A DNA stretch of 64,000 bases. Source: Flavobacterium supellecticarium (GTDB taxonomy: Bacteria > Bacteroidota > Bacteroidia > Flavobacteriales > Flavobacteriaceae). Below, piece by piece: positions 26,628-35,666 of the stretch (positions within the stretch are counted from its first letter, which is position 1; the number at the start of each line of letters is the position of its first letter). The DNA lies in contig NZ_SSNZ01000001.1 of assembly GCF_004801375.1 (NCBI RefSeq), positions 310,001-374,000 on the forward strand, written 5' to 3'. The position numbers and the translations under genes were made by a program. The notes under the pieces were generated by a model that worked only from the letters and a program-made list of their open reading frames with translations, did no database searches and was not told the origin of the DNA.

Positions 26628-26657
26628 TCACTTAGCCCTATCAAAAATTAAAATCAA

Positions 26658-27836
26658 ATGACCATTACTACAGCCATTATACTCGGACTCTTTATTTCTT
26701 TTGTATTGATTATTTATATAGTAAAAGGGAACCCTTTCCAATTCAAAAAGAAAAACGATCATCAGGATCTTATCGACAGCATTCAGGAACGAATCGCAAA
26801 AGCCAACGGTGCAACGATCGAACACTATGCGCTCGACAACCTGTCTCAGGTAAAAAAACCGGAAGTCGACTTCTATAAAGATGCCGAATTTGTAAATAAA
26901 GAATGTACCAATCTGGACGATTTTATCATTAATGATCAACTAAACTCATATGATTTAAGAAAGCTGGCCGATTTAAACGGAATCCAATTGCAAATCCGAC
27001 AGGGATGGCATCCGTTACTAATTGAAATGCTACAGGAATTAGACCAACAGGGATGGAATAGGAGCGTTTCCTGCATTAAAGAAAAATATGCATCGTTGCG
27101 TTTTTACACGCAATGCCAATATGAAGATCCCATTCAGACTATTCTGGAGGAATACGAATACAAATCTGAAAAAGTTTGCGAAACCTGTGGTAAAAAAGGA
27201 GAAATCCGGTATAATTCCGGTTGGGACTATGTGGCGTGTCAGGAGCACTATGTAGAAAACCGCGGTGAAGTTACGATCCAGAAAAATGGTTTTATACATA
27301 ATGACAAATTTTATGAATGGAATAATATAAAAAAGGCTTTGTTCGACAAGGATTTAGATTATAGCGATAAACATCGTTTTTTAAAAATTGAATTAAAAAA
27401 ACCATATATAGAACCCTCAGGCTGGCCTACCGGTACGATATATATAGCAAATTACGTTACAGGTTTTGGTTCTTTTTTGAATCATATCCCTAAAGGCTTT
27501 CCGGGACTGGACTACAACTACATCAAAAATTTCGAAAACCCGGAATTTTGTGAAATCTGCGGTTATAAAGCGGTTTACTTCGATCGATGCGAATGCTGCG
27601 AAAGCCTATCCTGGTCGGCCTATCACAAACAATGGAAAACGCAGGATGGTAAAGATGAAAACGAAGAAAAAAGATGGTATTTAAAACACAAACAAATGAA
27701 TTGGCAGGTAATCGAGGGCGATAAATACGTACCAGCGTATGGTAACTATACTAAAAAACCGGATCATAAAATTCTATATACCGAGCTGGAATTTCAGGAT
27801 TATTTAAACAAGGAAGATTTATATCCGGAAGATTAA
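26658..27836 (+). CDS. Hypothetical protein with membrane anchor and two CxxC zinc-type motifs
   Basis: 392 aa. One N-terminal hydrophobic segment (about 4-23) anchors a large soluble part. Two cysteine clusters look like metal sites: VCETCGKKGEIR (about 175-186) and FCEICGYKAVYFDRCECCES (about 297-316). In between is a WHPLLIEMLQEL region resembling proteins found beside Imm/SUKH-type genes, but I cannot assign a family. The gene lies 12 bp upstream of the exoribonuclease gene. Confidence 0.6.
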   Translation: MTITTAIILGLFISFVLIIYIVKGNPFQFKKKNDHQDLIDSIQERIAKANGATIEHYALDNLSQVKKPEVDFYKDAEFVNKECTNLDDFIINDQLNSYDLRKLADLNGIQLQIRQGWHPLLIEMLQELDQQGWNRSVSCIKEKYASLRFYTQCQYEDPIQTILEEYEYKSEKVCETCGKKGEIRYNSGWDYVACQEHYVENRGEVTIQKNGFIHNDKFYEWNNIKKALFDKDLDYSDKHRFLKIELKKPYIEPSGWPTGTIYIANYVTGFGSFLNHIPKGFPGLDYNYIKNFENPEFCEICGYKAVYFDRCECCESLSWSAYHKQWKTQDGKDENEEKRWYLKHKQMNWQVIEGDKYVPAYGNYTKKPDHKILYTELEFQDYLNKEDLYPED

Positions 27837-27848
27837 AAAGTAAAAAAG

Positions 27849-28370
27849 ATGAGTTATATAATGGTAGACATAGAATCCGACGGGCCTATTCCCGGGGATT
27901 ATTCCATGATTTCATTTGGAGCTGTTCTTGTGGATGAGCATTTGGATAAAACCTTTTATGGTCAGTTACAACCGATTTCCGAAAAATGGGTTCCCGAAGC
28001 CTTAGCCGTTTCCGGATTTAGTCGGGAAGAAACCTTAAGTTTTGACGCACCTCAGAAAGTCATGCAGGATTTTGCCAACTGGATTAAAGAACATTCCAAA
28101 GGACAAGCGGTTTTTATCAGCGATAATAACGGTTTTGACTGGATGTTTATCTGTTGGTATTTTCATCATTTCCTGGAAAAAAATCCGTTTGGACATAGTT
28201 CGCAAAATCTGGGAAGTTTGTATAAAGGCGTGGTAAAAGATATGTTTCAGAATTTTAAACATTTACGGGTCACCAAGCACACCCATCATCCTGTTGACGA
28301 TGCCAAAGGGAATGCCGAAGCCTTACTAACGATCAAAAAAACGTTTGATTTAAAGATTAGTTTGAAGTAA
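27849..28370 (+). CDS. 3'-5' exoribonuclease-like DEDDh protein
   Basis: 173 aa exonuclease-fold protein. MVDIESDGP supplies the first acidic pair (D7, E9), ISDNNGFDWMF the ExoII aspartate, and HHPVDDAKGNAEAL the ExoIII histidine/aspartate. This matches the 3'-5' exoribonuclease subgroup often annotated in plasmids and accessory islands. It closes a run of four tightly spaced genes (25635-28370). RNA preference is a family inference. Second DEDDh exonuclease in the window, but not closely similar to the one at 5396. Confidence 0.8.
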   Translation: MSYIMVDIESDGPIPGDYSMISFGAVLVDEHLDKTFYGQLQPISEKWVPEALAVSGFSREETLSFDAPQKVMQDFANWIKEHSKGQAVFISDNNGFDWMFICWYFHHFLEKNPFGHSSQNLGSLYKGVVKDMFQNFKHLRVTKHTHHPVDDAKGNAEALLTIKKTFDLKISLK

Positions 28371-28413
28371 ATAAAAGTACGATACACCAGAATAAAAAAT
28401 TAACAAAACGATT

Positions 28414-29379
28414 ATGAAACAAATAAGAACACCACTATTACGCTTTGCATTCCTTTCTATTATGGGATTAGCTACTAAATCCTTCGGTCAAAGCACAGAA
28501 TATACGGAATGGTATTTACGAACGCCCGATAGCCTCGATGCTTACAATCAGGATATTTATGTACGTGAAACCGGTACCGGAAAAGATACTGTTGTGGTGA
28601 TTCACGGAGGATTTGGTGCCAATCACGATTATATGCTCGACGCAATCAAAGGGCTGGAAACCAAATACCATTTTGTATTGTATGATCAGCGTGGTTCTTT
28701 ACTTTCGCCTGCACCAAAAGAAAAATTAACCTTTCAAAAAAATGTAGGCGATCTGGATTTACTTATCAAACAACTTGGTGGAAAAAAAGTTAAAATTATG
28801 GCGCATTCCATGGGAACATTGGTCGCGATGGAATATGTAAAACAACATCCCGAGAAGGTCTCAAATCTGGTTTTAATTGGCGCGATACTTCCACAATCGG
28901 ATAGTATCGGAAGTGTATTTTCAAAACGGTCGCAGGAACAGATTAAATTCCTGAGTACAAGGCCGGAAGTTAAAAACGTACCTATTTATAAAAAGTATAT
29001 AGCCTCCAAAAGACAGTTAACCAGCGACAGGGAAAGGTCGGATTTTAACCGAATGGTTTTTGCAATGTCTAATATCTACAAGATAGATCGCTACAAACTA
29101 ATGCGCGGTGGTTTTCATTATTATAAAGAAGACGCATCTGTTATGGTTGAAACTGTTGACTGGAAATACGATTACAGAAAGTCTCTTCATGATAATGCAA
29201 AAACGACCATTATTTTTGGACAGTATGATTTTCTGGATTTTAACGGAGAAGTATATAAGGGACTAATCAAAGAATATCCTAAGATTAATTTTAAATTGAT
29301 ACCATTAGCGGGACATAATATCTGGGTCGATGAGCCGGAACGGTTTAAAAAAGAGTTGGATAAAGCCTTAAAACAATAA
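28414..29379 (+). CDS. Secreted alpha/beta hydrolase
   Basis: 321 aa with signal peptide (cleavage near SFGQS). The fold is shown by the oxyanion region VVIHGGFGANHD, nucleophile elbow MAHSMGTLVAME and the terminal catalytic histidine in LAGHNIWVDEPE. Closest in pattern to proline-iminopeptidase-like/S33 hydrolases. Periplasmic esterase or peptidase activity is likely; substrate unknown. Confidence 0.85.
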   Translation: MKQIRTPLLRFAFLSIMGLATKSFGQSTEYTEWYLRTPDSLDAYNQDIYVRETGTGKDTVVVIHGGFGANHDYMLDAIKGLETKYHFVLYDQRGSLLSPAPKEKLTFQKNVGDLDLLIKQLGGKKVKIMAHSMGTLVAMEYVKQHPEKVSNLVLIGAILPQSDSIGSVFSKRSQEQIKFLSTRPEVKNVPIYKKYIASKRQLTSDRERSDFNRMVFAMSNIYKIDRYKLMRGGFHYYKEDASVMVETVDWKYDYRKSLHDNAKTTIIFGQYDFLDFNGEVYKGLIKEYPKINFKLIPLAGHNIWVDEPERFKKELDKALKQ

Positions 29380-29446
29380 TTTTACCGGATTTATTTTCCT
29401 TGTGCTCACGTATTTAAAAGAAACATTATATAAAACGAACCATCAA

Positions 29447-29992
29447 ATGGTAAAACATTTTTTAAAGTATAAATTGATAGGCCTACTTCTTTTGATTTTC
29501 CTTATAACCTCCTGCAATCAACAAAATAAAGAAAGCAAGGTTGAAGAAGTAAAAAATTATGATGAAAAAGGAAAACGAATCGTCTATAACGAAGATGTAT
29601 ATACTGAGATGTGGCGTAAAAACAAAAATCTGGATGTTACGGTTATTGATACCTTTTGTATCAATCAAAAAGCGCGCGCCATTCGGGATATTAAAAATGG
29701 GAAACTAATTTATTTTGATTTTCATCCGCTGGAATTGGATAAAATGGCCAGAATATTAAGCCATTACGGAATTGAAACGCAAGAACAATTAAGAAGATAT
29801 GTAAAAATTACAGGTTTTGAGCCGTATTGTTATGAATTCGAAATGCATCGGGAAATAAGTAGAAAATTCGGTGAAAAATTTATTGATTCTATTTTTAGAG
29901 TGGCACAAAAAGAATACATATTGGAAAACCCAAACGAAGAATATATTGAAGACGGAATCGATTTACGGGAAAAATACCTGAAAAAGAAATAA
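29447..29992 (+). CDS. Putative lipoprotein
   Basis: 181 aa from ATG 29447, which yields a lipoprotein signal MVKHFLKYKLIGLLLLIFLITSC. A GTG at 29402 would add 15 polar residues before it and was rejected. The mature part is highly charged with an E/K-rich C-terminus (EYIEDGIDLREKYLKKK). No family recognised. Precedes a small membrane protein gene by 22 bp. Confidence 0.65.
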   Translation: MVKHFLKYKLIGLLLLIFLITSCNQQNKESKVEEVKNYDEKGKRIVYNEDVYTEMWRKNKNLDVTVIDTFCINQKARAIRDIKNGKLIYFDFHPLELDKMARILSHYGIETQEQLRRYVKITGFEPYCYEFEMHREISRKFGEKFIDSIFRVAQKEYILENPNEEYIEDGIDLREKYLKKK

Positions 29993-30014
29993 TCAATGCT
30001 CAGGGAGCTTAGGT

Positions 30015-30467
30015 ATGGAAATTTTGAAACACGAAACAAAATATATTTTTAGAGTCATTACTATAAATCTGATAATCGCCATTTTGATTATGCTGATTTT
30101 AATTGATTTTGATTTTACTTCATTACTAGAATTTTTTATCGATTTTTCACTTAATTTTTTAATCGGAATTACGGGATTATATGCTACAGGCTATGTTATA
30201 GGTCAAAATCTGTATAAATTCAAAAGGAATAAATATACTGTTGCACATGGAATTCTTTCCATTTTTGGTGTTCTGTTTTTGGGAACCCTATTGGGTGCTA
30301 CAGTAGGGTTTATTCAGGAAGGCCTTCCAAATGGGAATGAATATTGTTTAAAAGACGAGCTATTTGATTATTTTGCCAAACCATTGTTTTTAATTTTTTT
30401 ATTTGGATTTTTTCCGACCCTGATTAGTGGCATTTTGTTAGGGATACGATTAAGAAAAGATTTGTAG
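30015..30467 (+). CDS. Small integral membrane protein
   Basis: 150 aa with four hydrophobic helices (about 14-31, 42-66, 78-98, 124-144). No family recognised. The last gene of a rightward series before paired terminators. Confidence 0.6.
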   Translation: MEILKHETKYIFRVITINLIIAILIMLILIDFDFTSLLEFFIDFSLNFLIGITGLYATGYVIGQNLYKFKRNKYTVAHGILSIFGVLFLGTLLGATVGFIQEGLPNGNEYCLKDELFDYFAKPLFLIFLFGFFPTLISGILLGIRLRKDL

Positions 30468-30490
30468 TTGAATACTATATAAAACTAAAC

Positions 30491-30513
30491 AGGCTGTCCA
30501 TTATAGACAGCCT
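30491..30513 (+). terminator. Hairpin after the 30015 gene
   Basis: AGGCTGTC pairs with GACAGCCT (8 bp, 7-nt loop). No T-run follows directly; the next hairpin at 30526 completes the termination region. Confidence 0.5.
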
Positions 30514-30525
30514 GCTTTGATAGTG

Positions 30526-30565
30526 AAACCCGACCGGGTTTTAAAAACCTGTCGGGTTTGTTTTT
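30526..30565 (+). terminator. Hairpin with T-run between convergent genes
   Basis: AAACCCGAC (30526-30534) pairs with GTCGGGTTT (30551-30559), followed by GTTTTT. It ends the rightward series and lies just before the stop of the leftward metallopeptidase gene. Confidence 0.6.
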
Positions 30566-30569
30566 AAAA

Positions 30570-33236
30570 TTATTTAATTACGATTTTCTGAACTTCTTTA
30601 CGTTCACCATCCTGAACGGTTACCAGATAGATTCCGGTTTGAGCGTTGCGTAATTCCAGATTTTGGTTAAATAAACCGGTATTCTGGAACGACTGGTTAA
30701 AGATTTCTCTTCCACGGATATCGTGTACGTTTACTTTGATCTCATTTGCAGAAGCCGATTTAAACGAAATCGTAAAGTTACCGTTGTTTGGATTCGGGAA
30801 AATGGCGAAATCCTGTAAACCAAAACTTTCCGTACCCAAAAGAGCCGTCTGATAACATACTTCTACCGACCATGAATTTAAATTCCCGGTATCGCCCTGG
30901 AAATAATCGTTGATCAATAATTGCCAGTTACCGTTTGATGGCTTACCATTTAAAGCGGCCAACGGTTGGTTTGGTGCAAAAGTTCCAGTGGTGATAGGAG
31001 CCGCACAAACAATACTTGGAGAGCCATCATTAAAATTGATATTAAAACCATCCTGATCATTACAAATACGGCTTGCTAAAATTACTTCCGTTCCGTCAGG
31101 GTGTTTTAATCGGGTGATCAAGTCACGGATCCATTGGTGTGTAACATTTACGTTTACATTTACATCTGTAAGGGTTTGTGCGGCCGTAATATTCAGGTTT
31201 GACGTTAATGTTGGACCTGCTGTAGACGTGTTTGGATTTGGTCCGTCCGGAATAGCGCTAACCGTATTGTTTGTAAACGTTTCACAAGAGTTTGTAATCG
31301 TATAACCAACAGCAATATTTTTAGACAAAGCGTAGAAAATATTTCCAACCGCTTCTACCATAATACGACAATAAGGCGCTGCAGTATTCGGAACAGTGAT
31401 TACTTCCGATCCATCGTTAGGGGTATTAGCCACCAATGTCGTAAAAGTAGCACCGTTATCCATTGATATTTTAATGTTCACATTTGCGGTATTGATTCCG
31501 TTTGCGGTTGTACCGGCTACATCCCAGGTAACGGTTTGTGAAGAACCTCGTTCCCAGGAAACGTTAGCCGTTGCAGGCGATGTAATACGGAATGGTCCTG
31601 TATTGGCAAACGTTACGGTCATATCGCCACGTCCGGTCTGACCTCCATTAGGAGCGCGGTTATCGCGAACGGTTAAGGCAAAATTCATCGTACGGGCAAC
31701 ATTCGGAACAACTTCCCATGTTGGGGTAAGATTTCCGGCTAAAACATCTTCGAAACGCGGCATATAGCGGTTTGGCGATGTTGATGGTGGTAACGATCGG
31801 AAATTTGGTCCTGTAGTAGCTGTAGCAGTTGGCGGTTGTGTTGATACCTGATTATTGGTTTGTTCCCAACAGTACGTAAGCGATTCCCCGGCAGTATCGG
31901 TTGCACTTCCTTTTAAAATAAAAGCAGTTCCATAAGGAATGGTATAATTCGCACCGGCATTCACCACAGGAGCGGCATTACCGTTGTTGGTTGTTACGGC
32001 ACAGTTTCCACCGGCGTTTACAAATGTTTGCATCTGAGCAATACTTACTGTATGAAAATGCGCGTCGGAATGTTCCTGTACGTTAGGAGCACAGATTCCG
32101 GCATATCCCATAATCGTACTGGCACTTCCCGGTTCTACAGCAGTAGCATCGGTACGGTTACATGCATTATTTTGCGTATGGGTAGCTCCGTATTGGTGCC
32201 CCATTTCGTGTGCCACATAATCGATATCAAACGGATCTCCAACCGGGTTTGGCTGACCGGTGATTCCTCTGGCTTTATTTGCCGAACAGGGCGAGTTTAA
32301 TTGTGCAATACCCGAATCGGTAGTACAAACTCCGTGACCGATATCGTAGTTAGCCGCGCCGATAGCAGCATCAACAATTGGCTGAATTTCGTTGATCATT
32401 TGTGGTGAATTGGTAAAATTATCACTGTCAATATAGATGATCAAATCATTATTAGCAACGATATTCATATGAAGGGACATGTCTCTTTCATAAAGACCAT
32501 TTACACGCGTCATCGTTACGTTCATAGCGGCTAAAACTGCTGCTTTTTTCTGAGCCGTTGTCCCGCCACTTAAACCAGCAGCATTTACATGGTAAGCGGC
32601 ATATTCGATTGTACAAGCCATAGCCAAACGGTACACGCGGTATTTGCCATCGCTGGCCATTGCCGTCTCAGGACTGTTGATCAATCTTCCGGAAACTGCT
32701 TCATGATCGTCCTGAACCATACAAGAAAAAGCGCGGTTTGGTTGTAAATCTTTTTTGCTATATATAATGTAGTTATTCAAATCTTTGGTATACGGATCGA
32801 TATAAGACGTTCCTGTTTTACCGGATAATGTCATGGTGTGTAATCCGAAAAGTGTTAAACTGAAATTGATGGTTGCAGTAGGATCGTCAATCCCTTTACC
32901 GATATACGATTTGATTCCCGGATATTTTGCGGCCAATTCTGCTTCCATAACCGGAGATTCATAGATTTGATAATTCTCTATTTTACCATTTGGAGCAGGG
33001 AAGGAGAGGACTAGCGCCGAAGGTGCATTGGAACGCATCGGAGCCATTTCCAATTTTGCTTTTAATGCTGGTAGGTCAAGTGAAAACAATTGGAAATTCT
33101 GAGGTTGCGAGGCTCGTTCCACTTTTTCATACATTCGTAGCCGTTCGGGGCTGACTTTTGTCCACAATGAACTCTGACCATAAGATGACGCAAACAGACA
33201 GAAACTGGCTGCGACATAGAGTAGTTTTTTTTTCAT
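30570..33236 (-). CDS. Reprolysin-like metallopeptidase with P domain and T9SS sorting domain
   Basis: 888 aa secreted zinc peptidase. The signal peptide ends near SSYGQ and a propeptide-like region follows to about 200. The catalytic domain carries HEMGHQYGATH at about 340-352, matching HExxHxxGxxH of metzincins. Next are Ig/PKD-like regions (about 430-640), a proprotein-convertase P domain (LKHPDGTEVIL, GNWQLLINDY, LNSWSVEVCY) and a C-terminal T9SS type A sorting domain (FAIFPNPNNGNFTISF to VQKIVIK). It should be exported through the type IX system and cleaved, either surface-bound or free. The sorting domain is a strong Bacteroidota marker. Confidence 0.93.
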   Translation of the reverse strand: MKKKLLYVAASFCLFASSYGQSSLWTKVSPERLRMYEKVERASQPQNFQLFSLDLPALKAKLEMAPMRSNAPSALVLSFPAPNGKIENYQIYESPVMEAELAAKYPGIKSYIGKGIDDPTATINFSLTLFGLHTMTLSGKTGTSYIDPYTKDLNNYIIYSKKDLQPNRAFSCMVQDDHEAVSGRLINSPETAMASDGKYRVYRLAMACTIEYAAYHVNAAGLSGGTTAQKKAAVLAAMNVTMTRVNGLYERDMSLHMNIVANNDLIIYIDSDNFTNSPQMINEIQPIVDAAIGAANYDIGHGVCTTDSGIAQLNSPCSANKARGITGQPNPVGDPFDIDYVAHEMGHQYGATHTQNNACNRTDATAVEPGSASTIMGYAGICAPNVQEHSDAHFHTVSIAQMQTFVNAGGNCAVTTNNGNAAPVVNAGANYTIPYGTAFILKGSATDTAGESLTYCWEQTNNQVSTQPPTATATTGPNFRSLPPSTSPNRYMPRFEDVLAGNLTPTWEVVPNVARTMNFALTVRDNRAPNGGQTGRGDMTVTFANTGPFRITSPATANVSWERGSSQTVTWDVAGTTANGINTANVNIKISMDNGATFTTLVANTPNDGSEVITVPNTAAPYCRIMVEAVGNIFYALSKNIAVGYTITNSCETFTNNTVSAIPDGPNPNTSTAGPTLTSNLNITAAQTLTDVNVNVNVTHQWIRDLITRLKHPDGTEVILASRICNDQDGFNINFNDGSPSIVCAAPITTGTFAPNQPLAALNGKPSNGNWQLLINDYFQGDTGNLNSWSVEVCYQTALLGTESFGLQDFAIFPNPNNGNFTISFKSASANEIKVNVHDIRGREIFNQSFQNTGLFNQNLELRNAQTGIYLVTVQDGERKEVQKIVIK

Positions 33237-33568
33237 TAGTTTTAATTTTTAAGGGTGTTATTTAGTCATTTGTCATAAAAATACATTTTTAAATTTAATT
33301 CATTGATTAAAACAGTTGTTTTTAATTGAAAAAATAGAATTATGAGTACAAAAACAATAAAATAAGAAATTTATAAATTAGTATATCAAAGTATTAAAAA
33401 AACAGAAAAATTATTGTAGCAAGAATATTTGTGATGAAAACTTTAAAGGATAATGAGGTCATAATACTGTAAAAAAAGATCGTCAAAGATTCGAAATAGA
33501 GAAAGCAAAAGTAATTTTAAGTCGATATATATGAATCAGGATTAATCACTAAATCACGCGCTATCCTC
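33237..33568. other. 332-bp AT-rich divergent intergenic region
   Basis: Separates the leftward metallopeptidase gene from the rightward secreted-protein gene, so both promoters must lie here. It is strongly AT-rich. I see no convincing pair of -33/-7 elements, no hairpin with a T-run and no recognisable RNA gene. Confidence 0.4.
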
Positions 33569-34234
33569 ATGAAAACGACATTACTTATTTTATGCTATTT
33601 AAGCAGTATTCCTTTTTTCTCTCAAGTAGGAGTCAATACAGTTGTACCAAAAAGTAGTTTAGACATCGTTGGTAAATTAGGAATTATGGATATTGATGGG
33701 TTGCTCGCACCAAGACTAACACTTGATCAACTAACTTTAAAAGGTGATGCCTTATACCAATCCGATCAGGATGGTACGATTATTTATATTACAGATAGTA
33801 CCGGAGGTAATACTTCAGGACAAAGAAAAAATATAAATTTTCCGGGTTATTATTATTTTGACAATAACCGGAATAGTTGGCAAAAAATGATGATCAAAAG
33901 TGATGCTTCGATAAAAGCGATTCGAATAATCAATGCGTCATCGGATAATACTGTTGAACCAGACGATGAAGTTATCTTTGTAACCACTGTTACCGTTGGT
34001 AGTATTACTTTCCCGACCACAAATCCAATTGGAAAAACCTATATCATCCGGTATGATGGTACACCCAATACTACACTAGTTTTTAATAATTTAAGTTATC
34101 TTCCCGATTCCTGGATCGGAATTAACGCTAGTAGTAGCGGTGTTTATAAAAATACTGTAAAAGCAAGAAGCAGTGTTACAGTTCTATACACAGGTACTAT
34201 TTGGATTCAGATTGGAGGAGCAGATCAGCAGTAA
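33569..34234 (+). CDS. Secreted hypothetical protein with adhesin-like start
   Basis: 221 aa, signal peptide MKTTLLILCYLSSIPFFSQ. The mature protein begins VGVNTVVPKSSLDIVGK, a pattern common at the start of bacteroidotal secreted beta-rich proteins, followed by Thr/Asn/Ser-rich beta strands. No catalytic motif. Its last 10 bases overlap the opposite-strand PLD remnant. Function unknown; surface or filament-related is the best guess. Confidence 0.65.
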   Translation: MKTTLLILCYLSSIPFFSQVGVNTVVPKSSLDIVGKLGIMDIDGLLAPRLTLDQLTLKGDALYQSDQDGTIIYITDSTGGNTSGQRKNINFPGYYYFDNNRNSWQKMMIKSDASIKAIRIINASSDNTVEPDDEVIFVTTVTVGSITFPTTNPIGKTYIIRYDGTPNTTLVFNNLSYLPDSWIGINASSSGVYKNTVKARSSVTVLYTGTIWIQIGGADQQ

Positions 34235-34410
34235 AAAGCAATATTTAAAGATCCATAATTAGCCGAACCGCTAATGATTATAGGATCGTCAGATAATGGA
34301 TCGATCAACATTAGTTTGGCATGGATATAAGGAACAAATACATTTAGACCTAATTCTTTTGTTGTCAATTCTTTATTCCGTTGGTATAGAGCATTATTGA
34401 TGGTTGCACC
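34225..34410 (-). pseudogene. Remnant of a phospholipase D-like (HKD) protein
   Basis: An open stretch of 61 codons on the minus strand reads ...FVPYIHAKLMLIDPL...PIIISGSANYG, with the exact PLD signature HxKxxxxD (HAKLMLID) and the following GSxN. It begins after an in-frame stop and ends at a stop right after the motif, so only the second HKD half-site of an originally much longer protein survives. PLD-family nucleases are common in defence islands, and this one adjoins the RT operon. Confidence 0.7.
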
Positions 34411-34439
34411 TCAAGCCTGATATTTTATAATTGTGAATA

Positions 34440-35207
34440 GATGAATTAAGTTAATACGAAATCGGGAGCAAAATGGAAAAGAGTCTTTTTTATAATTAAG
34501 GCGTTTTTTGTCCACAATGAAATAATAATATTTTTTTATTTTACATAATGTATATTATAGTTCAAATATAAACAAAGAGAATTAAGGACGTAAGCACTTG
34601 GTTTGAATCTTTTCCTGTATTTAAAGAGAATTCTATATTCCATATGAGTTTGATTGATTTAGAATGCTACAATGGTTTACTTTTCAACTTTACTTTGTGG
34701 CAAAAAATCTCGTATTCTGAAAAAATTTTCGGTTTTTGTTTTTTACGCTATTTATAAACTATAATCAGGGCTTAAATTTTCGTTCAAAATTGTGCAACTA
34801 TTTTTTTGATCCTATATATCTGGAATTGTACGATTTGAATTGCATCAGATTTTTAAATTTTAATTTTGATGTGCGCATTCCGGCACGGAATCATTATTCT
34901 TTAAGCTAAAGAATCCTACCAATTGGATCTTTATTAATCCGCTCAGATTCTTTTTAGCATTTACCATTGTTAAATATAAAAGCCATCCGGTATACTTTTG
35001 ATTGTTTATTACTCCTCTAATGTTTTCTATTTTACATAATGTAAAAGTTTTCTATTTCGTAGGCATTTACAATTGCATCCACTTATTTGTTTTTATAAAA
35101 CTCTTCCGCTAGGATATTCAATTGATATCAGGGATGTTTTATGGGTAAAACGGATAATTTAGGAATAAGATTTTCCGCTATACAGCGCATTATTTTAACA
35201 AAAATAG
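34440..35207. other. About 770-bp gene-less AT-rich stretch upstream of the XRE-RT operon
   Basis: No convincing coding frame on either strand. It holds two copies of TTTTACATAATGTA (about 34542-34555 and 35032-35045), the second extended to the near-palindrome TTTTACATAATGTAAAA, and the hairpin group listed separately at 34877-34953. The rest looks like decayed accessory DNA, possibly including parts of the gene that left the PLD remnant. Confidence 0.5.
34877..34953 (+). ncRNA. Candidate structured RNA upstream of the XRE-RT operon
   Basis: Two neighbouring perfect hairpins with 3-nt loops: ATTCCG-GCA-CGGAAT (34877-34891) and ATTCTTTA-AGC-TAAAGAAT (34896-34914). The right arm of the second can instead pair with GATTCTTT (34946-34953, AAAGAATC partner at 34908-34915), which is followed by a T-run. 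Mutually exclusive pairings ending in a T-run are typical of regulatory RNA or attenuators. Several defence RTs need a nearby non-coding RNA, so this is a candidate. No homology evidence; low confidence. Confidence 0.3.
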
Positions 35208-35215
35208 TATATTTG
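35208..35215 (+). promoter_or_regulatory. TATATTTG, candidate -7 element at the XRE start
   Basis: Exact TAnnTTTG match ending 5 bp before the ATG of the XRE gene. If used, transcription would begin at or next to the ATG and the mRNA would be leaderless. No clear -33 element. Confidence 0.4.
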
Positions 35216-35220
35216 AGACT

Positions 35221-35640
35221 ATGACACATATCAATACACCAAACAAGAGAATACACCAGAGACGTAACATTAAACGTTTCCGCGAAATGCTGGGCATCAA
35301 ACAGGAAGCATTGGCTTTTGAACTGGGCGACAACTGGAATCAGAAAAAAATATCACTACTCGAACAAACCGAAACTGTTGAAAAACAGGTTTTAGAACAA
35401 GTCGCCAAAATTCTAAATGTTCCGACTCAGGCTATTGAAAGTTTTGATGTGGAGCAAGCGATTAATGTTATTTCTAATACAATCAATAATAATGATAATG
35501 CCACAATGACTAATCCGGCAGTATTTAATTATCAGCCTTCTTTCAATCCTCTTGACAAAATGGTAGAACTTTACGAACGTATGCTTCAGCAACAACAGGA
35601 AATGATTGAGAAATTGGAGAGGTTGATTGGAAAGAAATAA
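35221..35640 (+). CDS. XRE-type helix-turn-helix regulator
   Basis: 139 aa. An N-terminal Cro/CI-like HTH (about 16-67: IKRFREMLGIKQEALAFELG, then QKKISLLEQTE) is followed by a polar linker rich in Asn and a C-terminal coiled-coil (LDKMVELYERMLQQQQEMIEKLERLIGKK) for oligomerisation. It precedes the RT gene by 26 bp on the same strand and very probably controls the operon. Proteins of this type are common in Bacteroidota beside accessory genes, so a housekeeping role is the alternative. Confidence 0.8.
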   Translation: MTHINTPNKRIHQRRNIKRFREMLGIKQEALAFELGDNWNQKKISLLEQTETVEKQVLEQVAKILNVPTQAIESFDVEQAINVISNTINNNDNATMTNPAVFNYQPSFNPLDKMVELYERMLQQQQEMIEKLERLIGKK

Positions 35641-35666
35641 ACATAACTCATTCAAATTATAAACAT

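Noticed and set aside
33157-34522. 16-nt match TTTTGTCCACAATGAA at 33157-33172 and 34507-34522
   Set aside because: First copy lies in the metallopeptidase coding sequence; flanks do not match, and no second copy of the gene start is recognisable, so chance or a tiny relic.
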